Source: Bryobacterales bacterium
GTDB lineage: Bacteria > Acidobacteriota > Terriglobia > Bryobacterales > Bryobacteraceae
Length of the DNA stretch: 64,000 bases
NCBI GenBank assembly: GCA_019261985.1
Contig: JAFAQY010000027.1
Span: 124,001 to 188,000 of the forward strand
Reading direction: 5' to 3'
Position numbers and translations under genes: made by a program. Below are positions 41,903 to 51,037 of the stretch, piece by piece. A model generated the notes under the pieces. It did not search any database and was not told the DNA's origin. It saw only the letters and a program-made list of their open reading frames with translations. Every line of letters begins with the position of its first letter. Position 1 is the stretch's first letter.

Positions 41903-44377
41903 ATGATTCGCACAGCACGCTATTTTTTACCGATATTATTATTAACCGCGAACTCCGGGGTTTTCGCAGCGGCGCCTGCGAACTCCGTCGTGATTAAAGA
42001 TCAAAGCGGGAGCGCGCAAAGCAACCGCCCGTTTACGATTTCGCGTTTATTCGCCCAGGGAGACATTCCGCACTTCGCGCAGGCAGTGATTGGCGGAACC
42101 GCGGTGACGACCCAGTGCGATGTGAAGACGCGCTGGCCGGATGGAAGCGTCAAGCACGCCATGCTCTCTTTCCAGGCTAATCTGAGCGCCAATGGTTCCA
42201 TCACGGTCAATTTTGTGGACCAGCCGGCGGGGAACAACACGGGGGCGATGACGCAAGCGCAGATGCTGGCGGCCAATTGGGGGGCTGAAATCGATGTCAC
42301 CAATGGCACGACCCTCACGGCGAACGCGCGCCAAATCGTCACCGACTGGAGCGGATCGAGCTCCGATGCGCGCGTCACCTATTGGCTTCAAGGCCCGATT
42401 TGCACTCAGGTAATTCTCGAGGACCGGACCCCGGCGCTGACGTATGACATGGGGTGGGACACCTACAAACCTTTGCACCCGATCTTTGTGGTCACTTTTT
42501 ACCCCGGTTATACGGCGGGAGTAAAAGTAGAGATGATTCTCGAAAACATGTGGACCACAAAACTCGAGGATCAAACGTACTCGGTAACCCTTCAAACCGG
42601 AAACCCGCTGGCCGCAGTGTATAGCAAATCGGGATACACGCACTCGGCGAAAAGCCGTTGGCGCAAAGTATTCTGGAGCGGCTCCCAGCCCGGCGCCGTG
42701 AACGTCGATTTTAACCTTCCATACATGATCTACACTCAGGCTGTGCCCAATTGGGACCTCAGCAAGACAGTCCCATCCGGCACCATCAATGCGGATGCGA
42801 ATGCGTTTAAATCGAGCGATCAGTGCGACCTAGGGGGACATGGGATTTGGAGCCAGTATTTGCCGCAAACCGGCGGCAGGCCGGACATAGGGGTTTTCCC
42901 GGCTTGGTATGTCCGGTATCTATACAGCATGGATTTCAATATGTTCAATCTGGTGGTGGGGCAAGCTGCTTGCAGCGCGTATATTCCGAATATGTATCGA
43001 GAATCCGCCACGGGCAAGTTTTTCGATAGCGCCCACTCCGTGAACGCGTTCGGCCACCCGGTATCGCTCGATGCCCGGCCTACGATATACTCGGACCTAT
43101 CGCGCACGGATCTGACGAACGCTGCCGACTCAATCAAACCGGTCGGGACAATGACTGTGGCCGGTTGGACGGACGATCTGGCTCACGAGCCCGGCTGGAA
43201 CTATATACCGTATCTGATTACGGGAGATTGGTATTTCCTCGAGCAGCTTTACCTGCATGCTTCTCGCGATTTGATGGCCGTGGCGCCGGGATTCGATAAT
43301 TACACGCGGGGTAACAGTTGGGGTTATTTCGCATATGCAATTCAAACGCGCGGTCAGGCGTGGGGGCTCCGGGACATTGCGCATGCGGCTTATATGGCGC
43401 CGGACGGCTCGCCGGAAAAAGCGTATTATACCGAGAAACTGAACAACAACATTGCGGTTGAGGAAGGTTACCAGAATGTGCTGAATGGAGTCTATACGCC
43501 ATCGAACACCGCATGTCCCGGCTACAATCAAAACAATCCACCAAACAAATGGTGCTGGGGGCGTATAACGGTTGGCGAGAACATTCCCAATACGCTGCAC
43601 TTCCCGAATCATGCGAGTTTGGCCGGCAATCCGTGCGCCGGCGAGCCGCACTTTGTCCCACAGACCGATCCCGACGCGTGTTCCATCGCGGACAACCTGT
43701 TTATGTGGGCGTACAAGTTCAATGTAGAAGGCCATCTCCAGGAACTCGGATTCCCGATTGGGCCTCTGAATCAAGTTCAGCTCCTTTCCCTTTTGCACAT
43801 GCTCCAGGATCCCGGTTTCAACCCATTCCTGTCGGGCGACTATATCATTGGCATCCGGCAGGTCAGCACGAATGCCTACTACCAAAACTGGGCCGATGTG
43901 TTGAACGCGTATTCCACCACGTGGAAGAATGCCTGCGGAACCGTCGTGAACCTGCGTACGATCACTTCCTGGCCGGAGGGGTGCGGCGCGGGCGACGCCG
44001 ACGTTACAAGTCCGGGCTACCCGCATATCATGAAAGGCGCCGCCAGCTACCTCGCCGGACTCAATGTCAACGACGGAGCGCTCTCGGGGACAGCCGCCTG
44101 GAATTGGATGGTTGCGAACGTGGGCTACCAAAACGGCGTAGGCGTGAATCCGCAATTCGCGGTTCTTCCCCGCAGCCTGTCTACGGCAACCCCCACCAAT
44201 TGCGACCTGAACGGCGATGGTGTTGTCGATGTGCAGGATGTGCAGATATCGATAAATAAAGCTCTCGGGCTGCTGCCTTGCGCCGGAGGCGATCTCGGAA
44301 CCGGCACATGCAACGTGGTTCCCACGCAACGGGTAATCAACGCGGCGCTGGGAGCTTCCTGCCGGGTGGGTCCGTAA
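41903..44377 (+). CDS. Secreted protein with rhamnogalacturonan-lyase-like N-terminus and C-terminal dockerin repeat
   Basis: The 824-residue secreted protein starts with the signal peptide MIRTARYFLPILLLTANSGV followed by FAAA. An early segment, GDIPHFAQAVIGGTAV followed by VKTRWPDGSVKHAMLSF, resembles the N-terminal domain of exo-rhamnogalacturonan lyase (YetA/PcRGLX) type proteins. The middle is rich in Trp and Tyr, like a polysaccharide-active enzyme. The last 60 residues are a type I dockerin-like pair: CDLNGDGVVDVQDVQISINK with a full calcium loop, then TCNVVPTQRVINAALG whose loop is degenerate. It has no PEP-CTERM. No Shine-Dalgarno is seen; GATAAT lies 14 bases before the ATG. It could dock onto the cohesin-like proteins in the window; the substrate is unknown. 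Confidence 0.72.
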   Translation: MIRTARYFLPILLLTANSGVFAAAPANSVVIKDQSGSAQSNRPFTISRLFAQGDIPHFAQAVIGGTAVTTQCDVKTRWPDGSVKHAMLSFQANLSANGSITVNFVDQPAGNNTGAMTQAQMLAANWGAEIDVTNGTTLTANARQIVTDWSGSSSDARVTYWLQGPICTQVILEDRTPALTYDMGWDTYKPLHPIFVVTFYPGYTAGVKVEMILENMWTTKLEDQTYSVTLQTGNPLAAVYSKSGYTHSAKSRWRKVFWSGSQPGAVNVDFNLPYMIYTQAVPNWDLSKTVPSGTINADANAFKSSDQCDLGGHGIWSQYLPQTGGRPDIGVFPAWYVRYLYSMDFNMFNLVVGQAACSAYIPNMYRESATGKFFDSAHSVNAFGHPVSLDARPTIYSDLSRTDLTNAADSIKPVGTMTVAGWTDDLAHEPGWNYIPYLITGDWYFLEQLYLHASRDLMAVAPGFDNYTRGNSWGYFAYAIQTRGQAWGLRDIAHAAYMAPDGSPEKAYYTEKLNNNIAVEEGYQNVLNGVYTPSNTACPGYNQNNPPNKWCWGRITVGENIPNTLHFPNHASLAGNPCAGEPHFVPQTDPDACSIADNLFMWAYKFNVEGHLQELGFPIGPLNQVQLLSLLHMLQDPGFNPFLSGDYIIGIRQVSTNAYYQNWADVLNAYSTTWKNACGTVVNLRTITSWPEGCGAGDADVTSPGYPHIMKGAASYLAGLNVNDGALSGTAAWNWMVANVGYQNGVGVNPQFAVLPRSLSTATPTNCDLNGDGVVDVQDVQISINKALGLLPCAGGDLGTGTCNVVPTQRVINAALGASCRVGP

Positions 44378-44438
44378 AAGGTCCGATTTTTTCGTTCCCC
44401 TTCGTTTTTCCTATTCCGATCCTCTCCCTTGTTAGAAT

Positions 44439-44460
44439 GCGGGGGCTTCGCGGCCCCCGC
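44439..44460. repeat. GC-rich hairpin
   Basis: GCGGGGGC (44,439-44,446) pairs with GCCCCCGC (44,453-44,460) across a TTCGCG loop, just before the flippase start and 60 bases after the dockerin gene. It lacks a T-run, so it is not a standard terminator. It may attenuate readthrough or be another palindromic repeat. Confidence 0.45.
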
Positions 44461-44482
44461 TTCCCCGCTCCGTACTTCCTCG

Positions 44483-45949
44483 ATGAAGCTCGCGCAGTTA
44501 TTCAAACAGTCATCGATTTACATGGTCGGCGAATTTGTGCGCCGCGCCATCGGATTCGTGATGATTCCGGTGTATACGCGGTATTTGAGCACGTCCGATT
44601 ACGGCATTTTAGAGCTGATCGACCTGTTTGTGATGATCGCCGGCGTGTATTTCGGCATGGAAGCGATCGTCGACGGCATGCTGCGCATCTATCACGATTA
44701 CGCCGATGAGCGCAGCCAGGCGGCGGTGGTCTCGACGGCCGTCATCGGGACGGCAGGCTGCGGACTGCTGGTGGCCGCGGTCGCGGCGGTAACGGCAATG
44801 CCGCTAAGCAGGCTTGCATATGGGTCCGCGAGCTATGCCTGGCTGATTCGCATGAGCTTCGTGGCGCTGTTCTTCGGCAGTTTAATGGAGATCGGGCTCG
44901 CTTATCAGCGCATCCGCGAGCGCGCGGCTCTGTTCGTGAGCTTCTCGGTGGTTCAGATTCTGGTGAACGTCGGCCTCAATATCTATTTCATTGCGTTCCG
45001 GGGCATGGGTTTGTGGGGCTTTTTGCTCTCCAAGCTGGTGGTGACCAGCCTCGGCTCCGCATACCTGCTGGCGATCTTGTTTCGCGAAACCGGGTTCGCG
45101 CTGCGGACCGACGTGGCGCGGCGCATCGCCCGTTTTGCCGGCCCTTTGATTATCTCCGGCGGGGGAATCTTCACCATCCACTTCGCCGACCGTTTCTTCG
45201 TGAACCATTACGGCTCGTTGAGCGACGTTGGCATTTACGGATTGGCATACAAATTCGGTTTTTTGGTGTCTTATGGGGTCGGTCAGCCATTCGCCAGCGT
45301 CTGGGGCGCGCGTTTGTATGCTCACGCGAGCGGAGAAATGTGGAAGCAGCAATTCGCGCGCGTGGTTACTTATCTGGCGTTCTTTTTGGTGCTGGCGGCC
45401 GCGGGCCTGGCGTTATTTATCGATAAGATACTGGGATTCGTTGCGCCTCCGGCGTATCTTCCGGCAGCGATGCTCATCCCGATTGTCGCGTTTGGTTACG
45501 TTTTCCGCGAAATCGGGGACTATTTCCGCGGTATCTTATTTATTAATAAACGCGTGTATTTGTTCGGAAGAATTACGGTGGCTTGCGCCGCTCTGAATCT
45601 GGCGCTGAACTGGATTCTGATCTCTCAATATAAAGCCGCGGGAGCGGCCTGGGCGACCATGCTCACCTGGCTCGCGTACATGGCGGCTTGCTGGATCATG
45701 GCCTACTCCGAGCACCACATTCCTTATCCCGTAAAGTCATTCCTGTTGCTGTGCTCGCTTGCAGCCGCCGTGTGGCTGGCGAGTACGCGCATGAAGATGC
45801 TGCCGCTCGGCTGGCAGTGGGCCGCGGATGGAGGGCTGGCGCTCTTGTTCGTCGGAGCTGTATGGAGCACGGGTTATTTTTCGGCCGAAGAGCGCGATAC
45901 GATCCGGCAGCAACTGGCGAGCACATTATCGTGGCGGAGCGCGGATTAG
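44483..45949 (+). CDS. Polysaccharide flippase (Wzx/MATE-like oligosaccharide transporter)
   Basis: The 488-residue inner-membrane protein moves lipid-linked oligosaccharide to the periplasmic side. The first segment MKLAQLFKQSSIYMVGEFVR and then RAIGFVMIPVYTRYLSTSDY (the typical Y-T-R-x-L sequence after helix 1) are hallmark features of Wzx proteins. About twelve to fourteen hydrophobic helices follow, with HFADRFFVNHYGSLSDVGIY, again a family pattern. The track starts at 44,429, but the ATG at 44,483 begins the family N-terminus. A family A palindromic repeat lies immediately after it. Confidence 0.9.
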   Translation: MKLAQLFKQSSIYMVGEFVRRAIGFVMIPVYTRYLSTSDYGILELIDLFVMIAGVYFGMEAIVDGMLRIYHDYADERSQAAVVSTAVIGTAGCGLLVAAVAAVTAMPLSRLAYGSASYAWLIRMSFVALFFGSLMEIGLAYQRIRERAALFVSFSVVQILVNVGLNIYFIAFRGMGLWGFLLSKLVVTSLGSAYLLAILFRETGFALRTDVARRIARFAGPLIISGGGIFTIHFADRFFVNHYGSLSDVGIYGLAYKFGFLVSYGVGQPFASVWGARLYAHASGEMWKQQFARVVTYLAFFLVLAAAGLALFIDKILGFVAPPAYLPAAMLIPIVAFGYVFREIGDYFRGILFINKRVYLFGRITVACAALNLALNWILISQYKAAGAAWATMLTWLAYMAACWIMAYSEHHIPYPVKSFLLLCSLAAAVWLASTRMKMLPLGWQWAADGGLALLFVGAVWSTGYFSAEERDTIRQQLASTLSWRSAD

Positions 45950-45953
45950 TCTT

Positions 45954-46056
45954 GTGGGGCAGGATGCTATCCTGCGCGCGATTGCCAATCGCGCTGGTCT
46001 GCTTTTCTGACACTCGGCCAGGCGGGTTGGCAACCCGCCGCAGGTTGGCAACGTGC
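45954..46056. repeat. Modular palindromic repeat cluster, family A (inverted orientation)
   Basis: Units in order are GCAGGATGCTATCCTGC (45,959-45,975), GCGCGATTGCCAATCGCGC (45,976-45,994), GCGGGTTGGCAACCCGC (46,022-46,038) and GCAGGTTGGCAACGTGC (46,040-46,056). This is the reverse of the unit order at 1306 and 13,806. It lies in the gap between the flippase and the oxidoreductase. Confidence 0.85.
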
Positions 46057-46064
46057 CCGACACA

Positions 46065-47183
46065 ATGAAGCGGACGGATTACGACGCGGTAGTGATCGGC
46101 GGCGGGTTTTACGGTTGCACGATCGCGCTGTTTCTGCGGGAGCACTTCGGCTCCGTGCTACTGCTGGAGCGGGAAAAGGATCTGCTGACGCGCGCGTCGC
46201 TGGTGAATCAGGCGCGGGTCCACAACGGTTATCATTACCCTCGCAGCTTCGTTACAGCGCTTCGTTCCTTCGTGAATTTCCCGCAGTTCGTGAAAGATTA
46301 CGGCGACTGCCTGGATTCGAGCTTCGAGCAGTATTATGCCATCGCGGCCGCGCAGTCGAAGACCAATGCGCTGCAATTCTTGCGGGTGTTTTCGAATCTC
46401 GGCATTCCCGTGCGGCCCGCGCGGGCAGCGGTGAAACGGCTGTTTTCGCGGGGCCTGGTTGAAGACGTGTTTCTGACGACCGAATACGCCTTCGATGCAG
46501 TGGGATTGCGGCGCCGGTTGTCGTTCGAAATGGAGCGCGCGCGCATCGAGGTCCGGTTGGGATGCGGGGCCGAGAAGGTTGTGCCGCGGCCATCGGGTCA
46601 ATTAGAACTGGATCTCGACAACGGCGCGGCCGTGTGCGCTCGACGCGTATACAATTGCACCTATTCGGGAATTAATCGTCTCTTGCGTTCCAGCGGACTG
46701 CCGCTGCTGCCGATGAAGCATGAACTGGCGGAGATCGCGCTGGTGCAGCCCCCGCCGGAAATCGAAGGCCTCGGAATTACAGTCATGGACGGTCCGTTCT
46801 TTTCCACTATGCCTTTTCCGGCCAGGTCGATGTACAGCTTCAGTCATGTCCGCTATACCCCGCACACCAGTTGGCGCGATGACGACAGCCAACCGGCGGC
46901 CGCGCCGGCGCCGGATGCGGTGCGCACGAATTTCCCATTCATGCTGCGCGACGCAGCCCGGTATGTGCCGTGCCTCAAAGACACCCTTTACGCCGGCTCG
47001 TTATTCGACACCAAAACCGTTCTGTTGAAAAACGAGTCCAACGACGGCAGGCCCATCCTGTTTCGCGAGCATCACGGTTTGGAAAATCTGTACGTTATCA
47101 TGGGCGGCAAGATCGACAATATATATGACATCCTCCACATCCTGGAGGGACGGCAAGCCAGGGCGACCGGAGCCGTGCAATGA
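46065..47183 (+). CDS. FAD-dependent oxidoreductase (DAO family)
   Basis: The 372-residue protein has the N-terminal dinucleotide fold AVVIGGGFYGCTIALFLRE (GxGxxG type) and ends in MGGKIDNIYDILHILEG, a substrate-like C-terminus of D-amino-acid-oxidase-type proteins. The region NQARVHNGYHYPRS is typical of a subset found in polysaccharide clusters. The likely start is the ATG at 46,065 (MKRTDYDAVVIGGG); the track GTG at 46,053 lies in the repeat. It overlaps the next gene by 4 bases. It may oxidise a sugar or modify a precursor; the substrate is unknown. Confidence 0.8.
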   Translation: MKRTDYDAVVIGGGFYGCTIALFLREHFGSVLLLEREKDLLTRASLVNQARVHNGYHYPRSFVTALRSFVNFPQFVKDYGDCLDSSFEQYYAIAAAQSKTNALQFLRVFSNLGIPVRPARAAVKRLFSRGLVEDVFLTTEYAFDAVGLRRRLSFEMERARIEVRLGCGAEKVVPRPSGQLELDLDNGAAVCARRVYNCTYSGINRLLRSSGLPLLPMKHELAEIALVQPPPEIEGLGITVMDGPFFSTMPFPARSMYSFSHVRYTPHTSWRDDDSQPAAAPAPDAVRTNFPFMLRDAARYVPCLKDTLYAGSLFDTKTVLLKNESNDGRPILFREHHGLENLYVIMGGKIDNIYDILHILEGRQARATGAVQ

Positions 47184-49138
47184 GTATCGCCAGCCCTGCT
47201 CGCAAGGGTGGGATTGAGGTTGCGAGTCGGCCGCAGACGATGAGCCATCCTTTACTCTGGAGCGCGGCGTGTTTGCTCGCCGCTTGGATCGTATTAGTGT
47301 TTCTTAGCGGGTGGGCCGAGGCGCGCGTATTTTCCGGAAGCCCCGTGGACGGACCTTTCCAGCTTGTGAACGCACTGCGCCGCTTGCACGCGGGCCAGCG
47401 CGCGGGCACGGATTTTCCGTTTTTTCATGGCGTCGGGGTTCCCTGGCTACATTACCCGGGTTTCGTTTTGCTGGGCGCGAACCTGTGGGCATCCGAGCTG
47501 ACCCGGCAATGGCTTTCTCCCGTGCTGTATCTCGGATCGATGTCCGTGTTCGCATGGGTGGCGACATCGGGTGATAGAAGGAAAACGATCGTATTCGTCG
47601 CCTTGGGAGCTTTGCTTTCCTGTCCGTTAGGCCTGCGCGAGCTATACACGCCGGGAAACAGTTTGCTCGGTATCCGTTCGACCATGCCGGTATTCTTCTT
47701 CGCCGTGCTCCTGACGCGATGGGGCGCGGCGATAAAGATAGCTCTCGGCGGAGTGGTCGCCGCGCTTGCCTGGATCTGCGGCACCGACCAGGGCTTGATG
47801 CTGATCGCCGCTTGTGCATTCGGGGGTGTGTTCTTACTGGTAACGCGCAGACCGTTACGCGGAATCGTCGCCGGAGCCTTTCTAACCGCATGCCTCGCGT
47901 TAGTTCCGATATTGGCGCTGATCACAGGTGCGAATGTGAAACCGGCGCTACGTTACGCGTTTATCGATCTTCCGCAGGATCAGTTTTGGTTTTTCGGCGC
48001 TCCGCCCAATAGTTTTCCGTCGGATATCTGGTCGCTGCGGTTCGTCGGTGTTCGCGCGATCACGGTCATCGCAATCTCGGTGGCAGTTTGGCTTGCGTTA
48101 TTTCTGCGTCCCTCGAAGCGTCCCGATTTCACGGTGGTTTTTTTGATGCTCACCACCGGATTGCTTGCCTGCCTTTCTTATCTCGGCCTGCTGAGCGCGT
48201 CTTACTTTGCGCCGCTGGGACGCCTGCTGTTGCTCGGCACACTCATGTGGGCTGTGTCCGAATCGCATCCGGGCTGGCTGATCCTGATTTCCATTCCCGG
48301 TGTTGCTTTGGGCTTGATCGGCCCAGCCTCGGATCTTTGGAAACGCCGCGAAAAATTGTTTGAAACCGGGCCGATGGTATCCGGATGCATTCTTGCTCCG
48401 GAGTGGAAGGAACATTTGAAGAAGATCGAAGATGCCGTGGGGCCGCTTTCAGGACGCGGAAACGAACTGCCGTTGTGGTCCACATACCGCGGGCTTCCCG
48501 AAGCTATCGCCGGAGCGATTCTTCCGGGCGAGGACTACCTGATTCACGCACTGGGGCCCGAGCGCCAGTCTTACATCGAGCGATTCCGCAACACAAAACC
48601 GCAATTCGTGCAGACCATCCGGCCGGAGTACACCAACTACGAGGAGTGGCTCCGCAACAGCACATGGCCGTTTTACCGCGAACTGCTCGCGCATTATGAA
48701 ATCGCTACGGTAACCCCGTTTTCGTTGATTTGGAAACGAACGCCCGAGCCGGGGGGCGACGAATCGCCCGCGAGTAGCATCGTTCCCGGCAAGACTTTTT
48801 CGCTGCCGCCCGGAGGCGAGCAGCCGGATGTAGTAACCGTAGAAGTCGAATATCAAACCACAAGCTCGCTGCGGCTCGTACCGTTGTTCAAATCCTTGCC
48901 GCGCTATTTGATTCAATTTAGAGGTACGCTCAATACCGTGCCCGTATCGCTCCCACCGGCGCCGAACCGCGGAAGGTTCGTGTTCGGCGTGCTTCGCCGT
49001 CCCAGAACGATTCCTGTGCTGCGCGCGGAATCGGAGGGCCTGGCGCCAGGCGCTGCCGTGGAGATTCGCGCCGTAACGATCCAGCCGCGCCAGCTTGCTC
49101 TGGGCCAGATGCAGTTTGCAGCTGCCGGAGCGCATTAG
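47180..49138 (+). CDS. Polytopic membrane protein of the EPS cluster, function unknown
   Basis: The 652-residue product starts at an ATG overlapping the previous stop (ATGA). It contains about ten hydrophobic helices up to around residue 400, for example LLWSAACLLAAWIVLVFLSG, and then a soluble C-terminal region of about 240 residues. The loop after helix 1 has SPVDGPFQLVNALRRLHAGQ, and HGVGVPWLHYPGFVLLGANL follows, which recalls the periplasmic loops of GT-C enzymes. I do not recognise a family. Context suggests a glycan-modifying or glycosyltransferase role. The next gene starts 5 bases after the stop. Confidence 0.65.
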   Translation: MSIASPARKGGIEVASRPQTMSHPLLWSAACLLAAWIVLVFLSGWAEARVFSGSPVDGPFQLVNALRRLHAGQRAGTDFPFFHGVGVPWLHYPGFVLLGANLWASELTRQWLSPVLYLGSMSVFAWVATSGDRRKTIVFVALGALLSCPLGLRELYTPGNSLLGIRSTMPVFFFAVLLTRWGAAIKIALGGVVAALAWICGTDQGLMLIAACAFGGVFLLVTRRPLRGIVAGAFLTACLALVPILALITGANVKPALRYAFIDLPQDQFWFFGAPPNSFPSDIWSLRFVGVRAITVIAISVAVWLALFLRPSKRPDFTVVFLMLTTGLLACLSYLGLLSASYFAPLGRLLLLGTLMWAVSESHPGWLILISIPGVALGLIGPASDLWKRREKLFETGPMVSGCILAPEWKEHLKKIEDAVGPLSGRGNELPLWSTYRGLPEAIAGAILPGEDYLIHALGPERQSYIERFRNTKPQFVQTIRPEYTNYEEWLRNSTWPFYRELLAHYEIATVTPFSLIWKRTPEPGGDESPASSIVPGKTFSLPPGGEQPDVVTVEVEYQTTSSLRLVPLFKSLPRYLIQFRGTLNTVPVSLPPAPNRGRFVFGVLRRPRTIPVLRAESEGLAPGAAVEIRAVTIQPRQLALGQMQFAAAGAH

Positions 49139-49143
49139 TCACA

Positions 49144-50133
49144 ATGCCGGTTAATGAAGACACACTGATCACGATCCTCACAGTCTTGGATAACGATCAG
49201 GACCTGCTCGAAGAGTTCGTCGCGGAAACGTCGACCGTGCTCGAACCGCAGTTCCGTTATTACGAGATCGTCCTCGTCGACAATCACTCGATGGACGCGA
49301 CGGCGGCCAAGGTGCAGCAGCTTGAAAAAACCTATGCGAACCTGCACTATCTACGCTTGTCGCGGCGCTACGATTCGGAAACGGCCTTCGCGGCGGGCCT
49401 GGAGAATTCGCTCGGCGATTACGTGATCGTAATGGATTTACGCTCCGATCCACCCGCCGCGATCCCGAAACTTCTGGCCGAAGCGGCCGAGGGTTATGAG
49501 GTCGTTATTGGCGAGCGCTCGCCCGAGCCGCGGGGTCATTTCTATGGTTGGATCGAGCGCGCGTTTTATCGCATCGCAGACGTGTGTTTGCCCTTCAAGC
49601 TGCACCCCAACGCGAGCTATTTCCGGTGCCTGAGCCGGCAGGTGGTCAATTCCATAACGCGCATCCGCAACAAGTCGCGGTATCTCAAATACCTGAACGA
49701 GGTGGTTGGATTCGAGCACGCTTACGTCTTGTACACGCGGAAGCCGCGGCGCGCCGGGCACTCGCTGCAGCCTTCGACCTTTGAAGCGATCGCGTCCGGA
49801 GTCGACATGATCGTTTCGCACTCCGCGGTGCCGCTGCGCCTCGCGGCGTTCCTGGGAGTGGTCGCAAGCTTTTTGAGCGTTCTGTACTTCGTCTACATTT
49901 TGATAGTGAGCCTGGTAAAGCACAAGGTCGCCGAGGGCTGGATTACCACGAATGCGGTCAGCACGATGCTGTTCCTGTTCTTGTTCCTGATCCTTACCGT
50001 GCTTTCCGAATACGTCGCGCGATTGCTTGAAGAAACGAAGGACCGGCCCTTGTATTTTCTGGAAAGCGAAAGCTACAGCTCGACCATTTATTACAAGAAG
50101 GACATGATTGAGCACAAGCTCAACGTAGATTAA
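49144..50133 (+). CDS. GT2 glycosyltransferase with C-terminal membrane anchor (GtrB/DPM-like)
   Basis: The 329-residue protein has a GT-A domain starting TLITILTVLDNDQDLLEEFV with the nucleotide motif EIVLVDNHSMDATAAKV and a DXD-like YVIVMDLRSDPPAAIP. Two C-terminal helices (LAAFLGVVASFLSVLYFVYI and VSTMLFLFLFLILTVLSEYV) anchor it, as in enzymes that make polyprenyl-phosphate sugars. Such a donor would feed the GT-C enzymes upstream. It follows the previous gene after 5 bases. The family B repeat lies after it. Confidence 0.85.
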   Translation: MPVNEDTLITILTVLDNDQDLLEEFVAETSTVLEPQFRYYEIVLVDNHSMDATAAKVQQLEKTYANLHYLRLSRRYDSETAFAAGLENSLGDYVIVMDLRSDPPAAIPKLLAEAAEGYEVVIGERSPEPRGHFYGWIERAFYRIADVCLPFKLHPNASYFRCLSRQVVNSITRIRNKSRYLKYLNEVVGFEHAYVLYTRKPRRAGHSLQPSTFEAIASGVDMIVSHSAVPLRLAAFLGVVASFLSVLYFVYILIVSLVKHKVAEGWITTNAVSTMLFLFLFLILTVLSEYVARLLEETKDRPLYFLESESYSSTIYYKKDMIEHKLNVD

Positions 50134-50138
50134 CAGTA

Positions 50139-50213
50139 GGGCAAGCTTCAGCTTGCCCGCCCCAAAATGGACAAGCTGAAGCTTGTTCCAAAATGGACCA
50201 GCTGAAGCTGTCC
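50139..50213. repeat. Palindromic repeat cluster, family B
   Basis: Three near-palindromes occur in tandem: GGGCAAGCTTCAGCTTGCCC (50,139-50,158), GGACAAGCTGAAGCTTGTTC (50,169-50,188) and GGACCAGCTGAAGCTGTCC (50,195-50,213), with CAAAAT spacers. A single unit occurs at 58,343. They fill the gap between two GT2 genes and end 9 bases before the next start codon. Confidence 0.85.
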
Positions 50214-50221
50214 TACCTGCT

Positions 50222-51037
50222 ATGCACCCAGTCACTGAAATCGCGGGAGAAGACATCTGGCAATTGCCCGAACATCGCATTGAGGAGTTCGCTCCCAAGG
50301 CGCGCGATTATTGCGTGGGCATTCCGATTATCAACGAAGGCGAGCGGATTCGTTCGCAATTGCGACGCATGAGCGACTGCGGTGTCGCCAATGTCGCGGA
50401 CATAATCCTGTTCGATGGCGGCAGCACGGATGGTTCGCTCGATGAGAAATTTTTGCGCGCCAACTCGGTGCGTACGCTGATAACGAAATTAGGCCCAGGC
50501 AAGCAGGGCGCGCAATTGCGCATGGGCTTTGCATACGCGCTGCGCCAAGGTTATCGGGGTGTCGTCACCATCGATGGGAACGGCAAGGATAGCGTCGATT
50601 CAATCGGATCTTTCGTAAAGGCGCTGGAGCAGGGAATGGATTATGTGCAGGGTTCGCGCTATCTGCCCGGCGGCGCCGCGGTGAATACTCCGTTCTTACG
50701 CCACTGGGCTGTAAAGCTGATCCACATTCCGATCTTGAACTTCGCGTCGGGTTTTCGGTACACGGATACGACGAACGCGTTCCGCGCCTATAGCCGCCGG
50801 CTGCTGCTCGACCGCCGCGTCCAGCCGTTTCGCGATGTTTTCATGACCTATGAAATGCTGGCGTATTTTTCCGTGCGCGCGCCTCGGTTGGGTTTTAAGA
50901 CGATGGAACTGCCGGTACGCCGCAGTTATCCCGCGTCGGGAAAAACACCGACCAAAATCAGCTCGTTCCGCGGGAATTTCCTACTGCTGAAAATTCTGTG
51001 GGGCGCGGTTACCGGAGCGTACAATCCCCACGCATGA
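50222..51037 (+). CDS. GT2 glycosyltransferase
   Basis: The 271-residue cytoplasmic enzyme is a GT-A glycosyltransferase with ARDYCVGIPIINEGERIRSQ at the N-terminus, the nucleotide motif DIILFDGGSTDGSLDE and the acidic GVVTIDGNGKDSVDS (DXD-like, here DGN). It lacks membrane anchors. The ATG at 50,222 lies just after the repeat; the upstream track start at 50,183 translates the repeat and is rejected. It overlaps the next gene by 4 bases. Confidence 0.87.
   Translation: MHPVTEIAGEDIWQLPEHRIEEFAPKARDYCVGIPIINEGERIRSQLRRMSDCGVANVADIILFDGGSTDGSLDEKFLRANSVRTLITKLGPGKQGAQLRMGFAYALRQGYRGVVTIDGNGKDSVDSIGSFVKALEQGMDYVQGSRYLPGGAAVNTPFLRHWAVKLIHIPILNFASGFRYTDTTNAFRAYSRRLLLDRRVQPFRDVFMTYEMLAYFSVRAPRLGFKTMELPVRRSYPASGKTPTKISSFRGNFLLLKILWGAVTGAYNPHA

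Noticed and set aside
43130-44329. 399-residue minus-strand ORF under the dockerin protein
   Set aside because: The opposite strand has a clear signal peptide and dockerin; this frame has no recognisable features.
50139-50213. CRISPR array
   Set aside because: Only three similar units with 6-10 base spacers, all palindromic; no cas genes and no spacer diversity.
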